A DNA stretch of 48,059 nucleotides from an uncultured Phocaeicola sp. (GCA_944320855.1 CALUJF010000021.1:1-48059), one strand, 5' to 3'. Positions 7,879-16,176 are shown, numbered from the stretch's first letter. The notes: generated by a model not told the origin, from the sequence alone. Program-made: numbers and translations.

Positions 7879-8994
7879 TCACCTGTCAGATTCAAATTCT
7901 TTCTCAATTTCTTCAATCGTAGGAAGGCTTCCCCGGAAGTCTTTAGGCAAGGCTTGTCCTAATTCATAATCGGAAATTCCGATTGGTTTCTGAATATCAC
8001 GCAAGGCATATTCTGCTTTGATACGGTCTTTACCCTTGCAAAGCAACAGTCCGATAGTCCGATTGTCTCCCTCCCGGCAAAGAATATCATCAACGGCAGA
8101 GCAGTAGAAATTCAGTTTGCCGATATACTCCGGAATGAACTCCGTATCTTTCAATTCGATTACTAAGTAGCGGTGCAGAAAGGCGTTATACATCAATATG
8201 TCAATATAATAATCATCACCTGACACCTCTATGTGATACTGCCGTCCCATGAAAGCAAATCCTGCTCCCATTTCTACAAGAAATTTCTCCACATGATTTA
8301 CCAAACCAATTTCGACGTCACGCTCATTGTATTGTTCTGTGAAAGTAAGCATATCGAATATATATGGGTCTTTGAGCATGGATTTCACATCATTTGCTTC
8401 CGGAACAGGCAGGGTTTCAGTGAAATTGTTAGCCAACGCTCCATGCCTGCCATAATCATCGAGTTTGATGGCTTCTTGCAGATAACGTGTATTCCAATGC
8501 GATGTAATGCTTTGAATCATGTACCAATAACGTGCCCGAATGTCCTTGACCTGTTGCATAAGAATAAGATTATGAGTCCATCCCAAATGCTTTATGGGGA
8601 GGGTGAAATTATATTCTTCTAATTGCGCAATCACTGATTGCGTAATTGGAGAACATATACTTTTTACCATCGTAAGTTCCTGATTATATTCGTTGAAGAA
8701 CTGTATCATGCACTGCATATTACGTACAGAAAAGCCCTTTATCTCGGAATAATCATTCTTCAAATCCACAGCCAGCCGTTGCAAGGTTTTCTTGCCCCAG
8801 CCGTCTGCATCCTGACTTTGCTGCAACATGCCGCCAATATCCCAATACATCCTGAGCATTTCTTCATTGGCAGCATAAATCGCCCTTTGCTGGGCTATCA
8901 GTACGCGTTGTTTGATTTTGCGAAGCAGTGCCGCATAACCACGAAAGTTATCCGACATGTTTTCAATTGCTTGTTTATCTGTATTTTTAACCAT
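7879..8994 (-). CDS. DUF1016/PDDEXK nuclease domain protein (YhcG family)
   Basis: A 371-aa protein. The start at 8994 is chosen over an upstream frame extension to 9057 because AAGGAGAT lies just before this ATG. Residues 15-180 form the helical DUF1016 N-terminal domain, with the family motif 'YWDIGGML' (about 50-57). Residues 225-345 form the PDDEXK nuclease: Asp265 in DYYIDIL, then Glu280 and Lys282 in VIELK, all retained. YhcG-type proteins are predicted nucleases of unclear role, often in defence islands or next to restriction and toxin genes. Here it stands alone, upstream (in transcription) of nothing related, but next to a YefM/YoeB pair. Catalytic residues are intact, so it may be active. 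Confidence 0.88.
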   Translation of the reverse strand: MVKNTDKQAIENMSDNFRGYAALLRKIKQRVLIAQQRAIYAANEEMLRMYWDIGGMLQQSQDADGWGKKTLQRLAVDLKNDYSEIKGFSVRNMQCMIQFFNEYNQELTMVKSICSPITQSVIAQLEEYNFTLPIKHLGWTHNLILMQQVKDIRARYWYMIQSITSHWNTRYLQEAIKLDDYGRHGALANNFTETLPVPEANDVKSMLKDPYIFDMLTFTEQYNERDVEIGLVNHVEKFLVEMGAGFAFMGRQYHIEVSGDDYYIDILMYNAFLHRYLVIELKDTEFIPEYIGKLNFYCSAVDDILCREGDNRTIGLLLCKGKDRIKAEYALRDIQKPIGISDYELGQALPKDFRGSLPTIEEIEKEFESDR

Positions 8995-9165
8995 AATCTC
9001 CTTTGATATATTTACAAAGTTACGTTTTTTATTCGATTGTACATCAAACTCATACAATATTATTAGTTATTCTCTTATGAGCTATCTTCTCATTGAAGAT
9101 ATTATATAAAAAATGGACAACTACCTTTAATAGCTGCCCCACTTTCAAAATCAATATTATGTTGT

Positions 9166-9441
9166 TCATTTTTTGGAATAATGGTATCTCATAGAGAATA
9201 TATAAACCTCTATTATATCATCATGTACAGAGTAAACGATTCTATGCTCTGCATTGATTCTTCTTGACCATTTTCCTGCAAGTTCATATTTAAGCGGTTC
9301 CGGCTTTCCTATTCCCGTATAAGGATGCGGAGCAATATCTTCCAATAAGTTTTTTATTTTATTCAATATTGCTTTGTTTTCGCTTTGGGTAAAGTATAGA
9401 TATTCTTTTATAGCCTGTTCCGATAATACTATTTTGTATAT
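9166..9441 (-). CDS. yoeB: YoeB/Txe-family toxin, no standard start codon
   Basis: An mRNA-interferase toxin of the RelE superfamily that normally cleaves mRNA on the ribosome. From codon 'ATA' at 9441-9439 the frame encodes a full-length YoeB (91 aa): YKIVLSEQA, GKPEPLKYEL, GKWSRRI, EHRIVY and the catalytic C-terminal RYHY (His, Tyr). It overlaps the stop of yefM by 13 bp, as in typical pairs. But where ATG is expected there is ATA, and the frame has a TGA seven codons further up with no ATG or GTG between. The only standard start is TTG at 9366, which would drop 25 residues including the first helix. Either AUA is used at low rate, or the toxin has lost its start by G-to-A change. Confidence 0.8.
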   Translation of the reverse strand: MYKIVLSEQAIKEYLYFTQSENKAILNKIKNLLEDIAPHPYTGIGKPEPLKYELAGKWSRRINAEHRIVYSVHDDIIEVYIFSMRYHYSKK

Positions 9442-9719
9442 GCTACACGTTTTAAGAAATCATCTATACTTTCACCTTCATTTTGGGAAATGGAATTTCC
9501 GTTCTTAATATTTTCTTCGCCTTTATGTATTGCTTCCATTGTGTCGGGTGACGACATGATGTATTCTGTTTCTTTTAGAGAATTGTATTCATCCAAAGAT
9601 ATCATTACTACTCCTTTTCCTTTTCCACGCTTGATGATTACAGTATCATAATCATTAATGACAGAGTCAATGTAGCTTTTCAAGTTGGCTCTTAAATCTG
9701 TGTAACTGACAGTTTTCAT
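9429..9719 (-). CDS. yefM: YefM/Phd-family antitoxin
   Basis: A 96-aa antitoxin that in the family binds the operon promoter through its N-terminal domain and wraps the YoeB toxin with its flexible C-terminus. The N-terminal 'MKTVSYTDLRANLKSYID' and the 'VVMISLDEYNSLKETEYI' strand-helix match YefM. The C-terminal 35 residues are acidic and glycine/serine rich, as expected for a disordered neutralising tail. The start at 9719 is preceded by AAAGAGGA. Its stop overlaps the toxin frame, so translation of the two would be coupled. Confidence 0.9.
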   Translation of the reverse strand: MKTVSYTDLRANLKSYIDSVINDYDTVIIKRGKGKGVVMISLDEYNSLKETEYIMSSPDTMEAIHKGEENIKNGNSISQNEGESIDDFLKRVAYTK

Positions 9720-9798
9720 AAATCCTCTTTTGTTATATTACTAAAATGTGTATTTTTTGCAAACTAACGTAATATACATTTAGACTATGAATATAAAA

Positions 9799-9826
9799 TA
9801 GCGAGATGTTAGATAACATCTCGCTA
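9799..9826 (-). terminator. Terminator of the lipoprotein operon
   Basis: Perfect 13-bp stem TAGCGAGATGTTA with a 2-nt loop, followed on the minus strand by TTTTATATTC. It lies 58 bp after the stop of the 479-aa lipoprotein and closes the three-gene operon. Confidence 0.85.
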
Positions 9827-9883
9827 AAATATGTATAAAAAAACTTCTTAAATATTGAGCCTTAATAATTTTGAATATACCGG

Positions 9884-11323
9884 CTAGATTTTTTTCTCAA
9901 AATTGTCTCCTTTTTTTTCACCCTCCCATAAAGTGAAAGGATATGACCATTTAGCAATACTCCATTTCCAAACAGAAAGTTGAGCTTGCAAACTACCACT
10001 TACGCATGGTTGCAAATAATATTCACCTCTTAGGTATCTTTCAACATTTCCATTACTTGTTTCTTCTTCAATTGAAAGGTTAGCACCTAAGTTAATTTGT
10101 GGACCAAGTCCTAACTCAGGACCTAAACATCCATATAGTTTTACATTGGCGTAAACTAACGCTGCTATTTGACATTCACATCCCAATGATGCGTTAGCAG
10201 TAGCATTAAATGTGTTATCACATCCTGCAGAACCATTATTTATAGTTCTCCAACTTCCATTATAAACTAATCCTGATTCATAATTTGCATGGAAAGAGAA
10301 ATCTGTTGATATATCACATGATGCAGTAATACTTGCACTCTCAACTGCTTTAAGTCCCATTTCTGCTGTTACTGCTACAGGTACAATTCCAATCCAGAAG
10401 ACACCTGAACATGCTCCTAAAGTTGCCAGTTTTTGTTCTTGTTCAACTAAATCAAAAGATTTAGAAACATTAATACCAAGTGTTGCAGAGCCGGCAAAGT
10501 TACCATATGCAATACATTCAAAATATTTTAATTTAAACCATTTAGTATTTACATTTACCCTTAACCCAGCCAAAGCTTTAAGATGCATATTTTTAGCATA
10601 AAGATATGCGCTGGTATTACTTCCTTTATCTTGTAATCCCACTTTAATGTTTCCAAAATTGTGGTCTATGTTTAGAATATTCCAACTGGCATTATCAGCA
10701 TATAGTTCTTCAGCAGTGAAACAAACACTTTCCTGGGAGCCGGCTCTGGTAGCAATATTTCCATTTTCATCTACTTGAGAAATACCTTCATGTACAATAT
10801 ATACAGCAGGATGGAAAACTCCTTCGTCGTCAACATATCTTTCCGAATTAATCATCTCAGCTCCTGAACGGCTGCGTATTGTTCTTGACTGAGCTGGATT
10901 TATATATAAGTCTGTCTGTAAATTAAATTCAGAGTCTGGGAATACATCCCCCATATCTCCATAGATAGTTGTAAATTCTATTTTATCACCTTTGTCAACA
11001 GTCTTAATAACATTTCTCACAAAAGGAACAGTATTCATTGTTCTCCAAACGACCAATGGAACAGTATCGTTTACAATATTAATGTCTTCAATATTGTATT
11101 CTTTTAATAAGTTTTTATCAACGGTTAGTGTCGTTGTATCACTTGATGTAATAGTAACGTCATCTTCTTTGGTAAATTTGTCATAAGAGAATACAATAAC
11201 ATCTGGTGCAATGTTTACAGATGAGTCATCATTGTTTTCATTCTTCACATCTTCCTTTGCACACGAACTGATTAAAGTACTTGCTGAAAGCAATAGTAAA
11301 TAAAGTAAATTTTTCTTTCTCAT
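9884..11323 (-). CDS. Large secreted lipoprotein, 479 aa, unknown family
   Basis: I do not recognise this family. Signal peptide 1-20 with lipobox LISSC (Cys21), then A-K-E-D, which fits the K-(D/E)2 surface-export motif of Bacteroidota lipoproteins. Residues 25-150 are an Asn/Asp-rich region of strands. There is a basic RSRSG stretch near 151. The region from about 200 to 440 is rich in short beta-type stretches with small residues (GSATLGINVSKS, NASLGCECQIAALVYANV) and has about nine cysteines, unusual for an exported protein in this phylum and suggestive of disulfides or a metal site. It is the third gene of the operon, 16 bp after the C13 protease fusion, which makes it a candidate partner or substrate. 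That link is inference. Codon use is very AT-rich. Confidence 0.75.
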   Translation of the reverse strand: MRKKNLLYLLLLSASTLISSCAKEDVKNENNDDSSVNIAPDVIVFSYDKFTKEDDVTITSSDTTTLTVDKNLLKEYNIEDINIVNDTVPLVVWRTMNTVPFVRNVIKTVDKGDKIEFTTIYGDMGDVFPDSEFNLQTDLYINPAQSRTIRSRSGAEMINSERYVDDEGVFHPAVYIVHEGISQVDENGNIATRAGSQESVCFTAEELYADNASWNILNIDHNFGNIKVGLQDKGSNTSAYLYAKNMHLKALAGLRVNVNTKWFKLKYFECIAYGNFAGSATLGINVSKSFDLVEQEQKLATLGACSGVFWIGIVPVAVTAEMGLKAVESASITASCDISTDFSFHANYESGLVYNGSWRTINNGSAGCDNTFNATANASLGCECQIAALVYANVKLYGCLGPELGLGPQINLGANLSIEEETSNGNVERYLRGEYYLQPCVSGSLQAQLSVWKWSIAKWSYPFTLWEGEKKGDNFEKKI

Positions 11324-11339
11324 AAAATGTTTATTTAAG

Positions 11340-13466
11340 TTAATATAAAAAGAATTCAGCTATTGAATTTTGATATATGTTTCCAAAGTTTTCTGTATTA
11401 TAAACCATAACATGTGAACCTACAGTGTTGATAAAGATTTTATAATACATTTCTCTTATTGATACATACATATCTTCATTTAATTGTTCTCGTATTCCGT
11501 AAGTAAATTTATTGCTCATCCATACCCCTAAAGTGCTATTATAGTTATCGGCTTTTGAAGTTTCATTTTCATTGGCTGCTGTTATGAATAATGCTCCAGG
11601 TATATCATTTTCATTCATAATACTTCCTGAATAACAGGCTTCGGTAAGAAATAGCATTTTTCTGTAGTTATGTTTGACTCCCATATTGTATAAAGAGTTT
11701 TTTATCATATCTTTTCTAACTCCCATAAATAAATCTCCCCATACCAACTCATTTTGTGTTCCATGTCCACTCCAGAATACAAGAATATTATCGTTAGATG
11801 TAGATTTTATTACTTTGTTAAGTTTATCATTTTCGTTACCTTCCAGAATATCCATTACATCTGAGGGAGTTAACTCTGACACATTATAGTCTATTTCAGG
11901 ATTTGTGTACAGATTCTCACCATGAGGATCTGTTTTAACGACTCCTTGTTCTGTATTTTTATTATTATAAGCTATGTCATCTTCCATTATGAGGATAATT
12001 CTGTCATCTGGAAATCCATTTTTCTTTAACATTGAATATATTGATAATACATCTGCTTGATGACGATAATTATCCCATCCTTTTGAAGATGCAATCAGTA
12101 ATGCCCATTTATCTTTAAGTAATGGATATTCTATGTCTTTTTGGTTTTCATCAAAATCTTGAATTTGAGTTTTTCTCCAATTCCACCCTGCTAATGTTGA
12201 TTCTGTACGATTACTTCCATTACTTGTGATATAGCCTAACCTTAAATATTTATTATTATATACGGTGAAATTAGTGTATGTTGTACTTAATACATTTGTA
12301 TATACTTCTTTGTCGAAATCTAAACTACCTGATGCACCATTAATGTTGGGATGTTCTCCTTGGTTGAATGCTTCAAAAACTTTTTCCATATCTTCACCCA
12401 TCCAACCATACTGATTCTCATCTCTTCCATTGACTACAGTTCTTATGGCACTTTTTAAATCGAGATTATTTTCTTTATACAGACTTATATAGTATAAACT
12501 ATAATATAAAAGCATGCACGAATCGTATATTTGTGCTTCACCTTTTGATAAATAGTCATTAAAATAAGTATAGTATGAAACCTCAAATCCTGTTTCAGGA
12601 TTTGCTGTATAGGATATACCTTCCAGTCCTTCAATTTCACTTTTAAATTTGTTTATTACATTCTCGCCATATGCAACATCTGAGAATAAAGATTTTGGAG
12701 TATATTCATTTTCAGTAGAGTGTTGATTGATAAAATTATATATATAACCAACATCTGTAGAGTTAGCAGGAACACAAATGAGATAGTCAGAATTACTATT
12801 ACATGCGTTAAATGTTGTTTCTTTAATATTATTGTCGTTATAAATGAATTGTCCTTTAACCTCTAAACCAAGTTCTTTTGCCTGAAAAGAAAACCAGTCG
12901 ATAAATGTTTTACAGTATGAACTGTTTTCTTTTGAAATTAAAGCTACAGATTTTGCACCATAACTTTCAGCCTTTGTTAATAAAGCTTCGCATTGTGTGA
13001 TATCAGTTTCTGTAATAGCCCATAAGTATCCATCCTTTGCATTTGCTCTTACAAGTTCAGATGATGTACTTATTGTAAATAATGTTTTTTGATATTTAGT
13101 TAAAATATTTGACACTATAGAAGCATCATCAGAATACATACAACCAATGACTGCTGTTATGTCTTCTCTTTCACCTAATTTGTAAGCTAATGCTTTTATA
13201 TCAGTTTTATTCTCATCATATATCTCATAGTAAATTTGTACCTTTTGTGTCAAATTTCTTTGAGCAATTTCCATGTTTTTGTTTATAAATCCCAGAATGC
13301 GTTCCCAATGTGTATTCAGCCCATTCTCCATAGGTAATATGACAGCAACAGTATATTCTTTTGTAATTATATCATTGCCTGTATAGTCTATTTTTTCATT
13401 CTTACAACTGACTATAGTAAGTATAATTATTATAATGAACTTATATATATATTTACTTATTATCAT
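11340..13466 (-). CDS. Lipoprotein fusing a type 1 periplasmic-binding domain to a C13 (legumain/GPI8-like) protease
   Basis: A 708-aa lipoprotein. Signal peptide 1-20, Cys21. Residues about 36-400 look like a type 1 periplasmic-binding fold (Leu/Ile/Val- or ANF-receptor-like): VAVILPM, a 'TAVIGCMYSD' loop, TISTSSEL, KSVALISKENS and 'DYLICVPANSTDVG'. Residues about 453-690 match family C13: WALLIAS, NYRHQADV, 'DDRIILIMEDDIAYNN', FWSGHGT with His568, and FLTEACYSGS with Cys611, the catalytic dyad. SHVMVYN near 684 also matches the legumain C-terminal strand. Both catalytic residues are kept, so an active Asn- or Asp-specific protease is plausible. The start overlaps the upstream binding-protein gene by 14 bp, so translation is coupled. 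The family resemblance is read by eye; the fusion function is unknown. Confidence 0.85.
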   Translation of the reverse strand: MIISKYIYKFIIIIILTIVSCKNEKIDYTGNDIITKEYTVAVILPMENGLNTHWERILGFINKNMEIAQRNLTQKVQIYYEIYDENKTDIKALAYKLGEREDITAVIGCMYSDDASIVSNILTKYQKTLFTISTSSELVRANAKDGYLWAITETDITQCEALLTKAESYGAKSVALISKENSSYCKTFIDWFSFQAKELGLEVKGQFIYNDNNIKETTFNACNSNSDYLICVPANSTDVGYIYNFINQHSTENEYTPKSLFSDVAYGENVINKFKSEIEGLEGISYTANPETGFEVSYYTYFNDYLSKGEAQIYDSCMLLYYSLYYISLYKENNLDLKSAIRTVVNGRDENQYGWMGEDMEKVFEAFNQGEHPNINGASGSLDFDKEVYTNVLSTTYTNFTVYNNKYLRLGYITSNGSNRTESTLAGWNWRKTQIQDFDENQKDIEYPLLKDKWALLIASSKGWDNYRHQADVLSIYSMLKKNGFPDDRIILIMEDDIAYNNKNTEQGVVKTDPHGENLYTNPEIDYNVSELTPSDVMDILEGNENDKLNKVIKSTSNDNILVFWSGHGTQNELVWGDLFMGVRKDMIKNSLYNMGVKHNYRKMLFLTEACYSGSIMNENDIPGALFITAANENETSKADNYNSTLGVWMSNKFTYGIREQLNEDMYVSIREMYYKIFINTVGSHVMVYNTENFGNIYQNSIAEFFLY

Positions 13467-14475
13467 AGTATTTTTGTTCTTTATTTATTGCTGTTGTTAT
13501 ATATTTATTAATAATATCATGAAGTTGGGATTTATAATTATCAGATATTCTCCATTCAACATAACCGCTTTCAAGGCCGAAAAGGGTTTTCTTTGGAATT
13601 TCTATTTCATTAGCCCACATATTGATGTAAAATGATATAATTTCATCTAATTTTTTTATCACTGATCCTACTATTTCGTTACAGAGATAAGATTGATCAA
13701 CGTCCATACCGGCAGTTAATGTCGAATTGGGAAATTCCCTAAGAAATTTATATATACCTAAATTAGAACCACCAGCAACAGGGAATATAAATGAGTATTT
13801 CTTTCCCCATTCATACATGTTTTTATAAGTTTCTTCAGACATTGAATAACCACTGAAATCATCAGAGAGATATTCTAAATTTACTTTTTTATTATTATAA
13901 TCGTACACTCCGTCTGAGAAACCATTTAATGATGGTAATAATACTGACATGTCTTGTCTTGTTGCACCTATAGCCAAATATTCTCCCGAAGCAACGCTAC
14001 ACGCAGATATACCAGCTAAATATGAGGCACCATACATACTTACTCTAAATGTAATAATAGGTAAGTTATATTGATTATCACTCTCAAAAAGCAGAATGTC
14101 TTTGTTGGTTAGATTCAAAGTATAGTTGTCAAAACAGTCTTTTAATATGGATTCATAATTTGATGCAGCTAACACACATATGCTTTTTACTTCTTTTGGA
14201 GTTTCTGACCATTCCAGAAAAATCTCTTTAGCTTCCTCATTTGTTTTAGGTGCATATAAATACATATTGTAGTTTGTTAGATTTTTGTATAATTTCTGAA
14301 ACCCTGATAAAATCAGATCATTATACCCCATATCTCCTAATCTGTTTGGACTGAAAAGAACAATAATTTCACCTTTTATAGAAGAAGGTGAATCTATATT
14401 TAATGATTCTTCTTTACTGCATGATATGAAGAATACAAAAAACGCAATAAATATGTGATAGATAGCAATTCTCAT
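13453..14475 (-). CDS. BMP/PnrA-family substrate-binding lipoprotein
   Basis: A 340-aa lipoprotein: signal peptide 1-18, Cys19, followed by S-K-E-E, which fits the K-(D/E)2 surface-export signal. The mature part has the BMP (basic membrane protein, PnrA-like nucleoside-binding) layout: 'DMGYNDLILSGFQ' near residue 48, a GASYLAGISA motif, 'FPVAGGSNLGIYKFL' and 'TAGMDVDQSYL'. In the family these proteins bind purine nucleosides for an ABC importer. No permease or ATPase gene is nearby, so here it is an orphan receptor. It is the first gene of the operon and overlaps the protease fusion by 14 bp. Very AT-rich codons set the whole operon apart from its neighbours. Confidence 0.82.
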   Translation of the reverse strand: MRIAIYHIFIAFFVFFISCSKEESLNIDSPSSIKGEIIVLFSPNRLGDMGYNDLILSGFQKLYKNLTNYNMYLYAPKTNEEAKEIFLEWSETPKEVKSICVLAASNYESILKDCFDNYTLNLTNKDILLFESDNQYNLPIITFRVSMYGASYLAGISACSVASGEYLAIGATRQDMSVLLPSLNGFSDGVYDYNNKKVNLEYLSDDFSGYSMSEETYKNMYEWGKKYSFIFPVAGGSNLGIYKFLREFPNSTLTAGMDVDQSYLCNEIVGSVIKKLDEIISFYINMWANEIEIPKKTLFGLESGYVEWRISDNYKSQLHDIINKYITTAINKEQKYYDNK

Positions 14476-14582
14476 AAAATGTTCTGCTCAGGTTAAGTTT
14501 ATCAAATATTACTATATAGTCAGAATTCTTAATATAAGAATCTTACAACTATAATTGATAGTAAAAATATACTTATTTTTTG

Positions 14583-14590
14583 CAAAAGTA
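14583..14590 (-). promoter_or_regulatory. Possible -7 box for the lipoprotein operon
   Basis: Minus-strand TACTTTTG fits TAnnTTTG, about 108 bp before the start at 14475. A 7-bp hairpin (14525-14541, ATTCTTA arms) lies between it and the gene. No -33 box was found, so this is tentative. Confidence 0.3.
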
Positions 14591-14661
14591 ACTATTCTAT
14601 TTCCTTTTAGAATTGCTTTAAGGTTATTCGTTATCTACAGAAATGTTGAAAATAAATCACA

Positions 14662-14865
14662 TTATTTTAATTCTTTTGTGTAATATATAAAGAAATTATG
14701 TTTAAGTATGTTGGAGATTCGTAGTAATAGGGCAGTGTCGATACTTTCACGCTTGAAAATACTATACACATTTGTCCTGTCGCAATAAAGCTTATTTGCG
14801 AACCATGTTACAGAACGTTCCTGTTTGCGGAGTTCTTCTTCTATCAAATGTCCAATGTGTACCAT
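14662..14865 (-). CDS. Small XRE-like helix-turn-helix protein, 67 aa
   Basis: The start at the second Met (14865) gives MVHIGHLIEEELRK, which begins a compact four-helix HTH: helix 2-turn-helix 3 covers 'SVTWFANKLYCDRTNVYSIF', followed by 'SIDTALLLRISNILKHNFF'. This matches the short Bacteroidota XRE-type proteins, which are common but uncharacterised. It precedes the lipoprotein operon on the same strand with a 186-bp gap, so it could regulate that operon or belong to a different unit. The upstream longer frame (to 14895) adds a hydrophobic tail without support. No clear Shine-Dalgarno is present. Confidence 0.75.
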   Translation of the reverse strand: MVHIGHLIEEELRKQERSVTWFANKLYCDRTNVYSIFKRESIDTALLLRISNILKHNFFIYYTKELK

Positions 14866-14899
14866 GAAATACAACAAAAAAAGGGGCGGAACCATTCGT

Positions 14900-15040
14900 A
14901 TCTTATTTCATTCTGAGGAACCGCCAAGCACCTTGTACACAAATAAGTACGAACAGTTCACGCCCAATAAGGACATGAACTATCACTTACTTATTCTCGT
15001 GTACTTCAAATTGGCGGTTTTCAGAATAGAGAATAAGAGC
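14900..15040. repeat. Long imperfect inverted repeat upstream of the HTH gene
   Basis: The left arm (about 14900-14950) and the right arm (about 14985-15035) are inverted copies with scattered changes. Matching cores are ATTCTGA, AACCGCCAA, GTACAC and AATAAGTA, in mirrored order, with one indel. The arms surround about 35-60 bp. A small GAGC-AAAA-GCTC hairpin follows at about 15037-15048. It could be the pair of ends of a miniature element, a structured RNA, or a diverged invertible segment. Confidence 0.65.
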
Positions 15041-15112
15041 AAAAGCTCTAATATCTTTTGTAAGTTATGAATGGAAACGCTTTCCCATTAAATATGTCTA
15101 AATTTAAAAATA

Positions 15113-15143
15113 GGAGAATGTATCTTTAATTGATACATTCTCC
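15113..15143 (-). terminator. Terminator of the GGGtGRT/NifU-like operon
   Basis: Perfect 12-bp stem (GGAGAATGTATC arms) with a 7-nt loop. On the minus strand it is followed by TATTTTTAAATTT. It lies 23 bp after the stop at 15166. Confidence 0.9.
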
Positions 15144-15165
15144 ATATGATTTGATTAAGTATAAA

Positions 15166-16176
15166 TTACTTGCTCAAAGCAGTAGCAACGTCAACTGCAC
15201 ATGCAACTGTACATCCTACCATAGGGTTGTTACCGATACCCAGGAATCCCATCATTTCTACGTGAGCAGGAACTGATGAAGAACCAGCGAACTGAGCGTC
15301 TGAGTGCATACGACCCATAGTATCTGTCATACCGTAAGAAGCAGGACCAGCAGCCATGTTATCTGGGTGAAGTGTACGACCTGTACCACCACCTGAAGCT
15401 ACTGAGAAGTATGGCTTACCAGCAAGAACGCGTTCTTTCTTGTAAGTACCTGCAACCGGGTGCTGGAAACGAGTAGGGTTAGTAGAGTTACCAGTGATTG
15501 ATACATCTACGCCTTCTTTCCACATGATAGCTACACCTTCGCGAACATCGTCAGCTCCGTAGCATTTTACTTTTGCACGAGGACCGTTTGAGTAAGCGAT
15601 TTCACGAACTACTTTCAATTCGCCAGTGTAGTAGTCGAATTCAGTCTGAACGTAAGTAAATCCGTTGATACGAGAGATGATCTGAGCAGCGTCTTTTCCA
15701 AGACCGTTCAAGATACAACGGAGAGGTTCTTTACGTACTTTGTCTGCTTTTGCAGCGATTTTGATAGCACCTTCAGCAGCAGCGAATGATTCGTGACCTG
15801 CCAAGAATGCGAAACATTTAGTTTCTTCGCGAAGCAACATAGCAGCCAAGTTACCGTGGCCAAGACCTACTTTACGGTCGTCAGCTACTGAACCCGGGAT
15901 ACAGAATGACTGCAAACCGATACCGATAGCTTCAGCAGCTTCAGCAGCGTTTTTGCAACCTTTCTTCAAAGCGATTGCACAACCTACAACGTATGCCCAT
16001 TTAGCATTTTCGAAGCAGATAGGCTGAGTTTCTTCACAAGTCTTATAAGGATCAAGACCATACTGTTCGCAGATAGCGTTAGCTTCTTCGATGTCTTTGA
16101 TACCGTTAGCGTTCAAAGCAGCAAGAATCTGTTTGATACGACGGTCCTGGCTTTCAAATTTTACTTCTCTAATCAT
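15166..16176 (-). CDS. GGGtGRT protein (NifU-like-linked family)
   Basis: A 336-aa soluble protein named for its motif GGGTGRT at residues 262-268. Other conserved-looking parts are 'GHGNLAAMLLREETKCFAFLAGHESFAAAEGA' (in pieces about 107-138) and the C-terminal 'GFLGIGNNPMVGCTVACAVDVA'. Eleven or more cysteines are spread along it. The family almost always sits next to a NifU-type Fe-S scaffold gene, as here, and occurs mainly in anaerobes, but its biochemical role is not established. Start supported by a strong AAGGAGGAAAG eight bases upstream. Gap to the NifU-like gene is 20 bp, so the two form an operon. Confidence 0.9.
   Translation of the reverse strand: MIREVKFESQDRRIKQILAALNANGIKDIEEANAICEQYGLDPYKTCEETQPICFENAKWAYVVGCAIALKKGCKNAAEAAEAIGIGLQSFCIPGSVADDRKVGLGHGNLAAMLLREETKCFAFLAGHESFAAAEGAIKIAAKADKVRKEPLRCILNGLGKDAAQIISRINGFTYVQTEFDYYTGELKVVREIAYSNGPRAKVKCYGADDVREGVAIMWKEGVDVSITGNSTNPTRFQHPVAGTYKKERVLAGKPYFSVASGGGTGRTLHPDNMAAGPASYGMTDTMGRMHSDAQFAGSSSVPAHVEMMGFLGIGNNPMVGCTVACAVDVATALSK

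Noticed and set aside
9360-9366. TTG start for YoeB
   Set aside because: It would remove 25 residues of the conserved fold, so I do not use it as the gene start.
11340-14475. ABC import system
   Set aside because: Two binding-type proteins but no permease or ATPase gene in the operon.
14900-15040. Active invertible promoter
   Set aside because: The arms are imperfect with an indel and there is no recombinase gene nearby; kept only as a possibility.
14825-15070. 81-aa plus-strand frame
   Set aside because: It spans the inverted-repeat arms and has no leader or homology signal.
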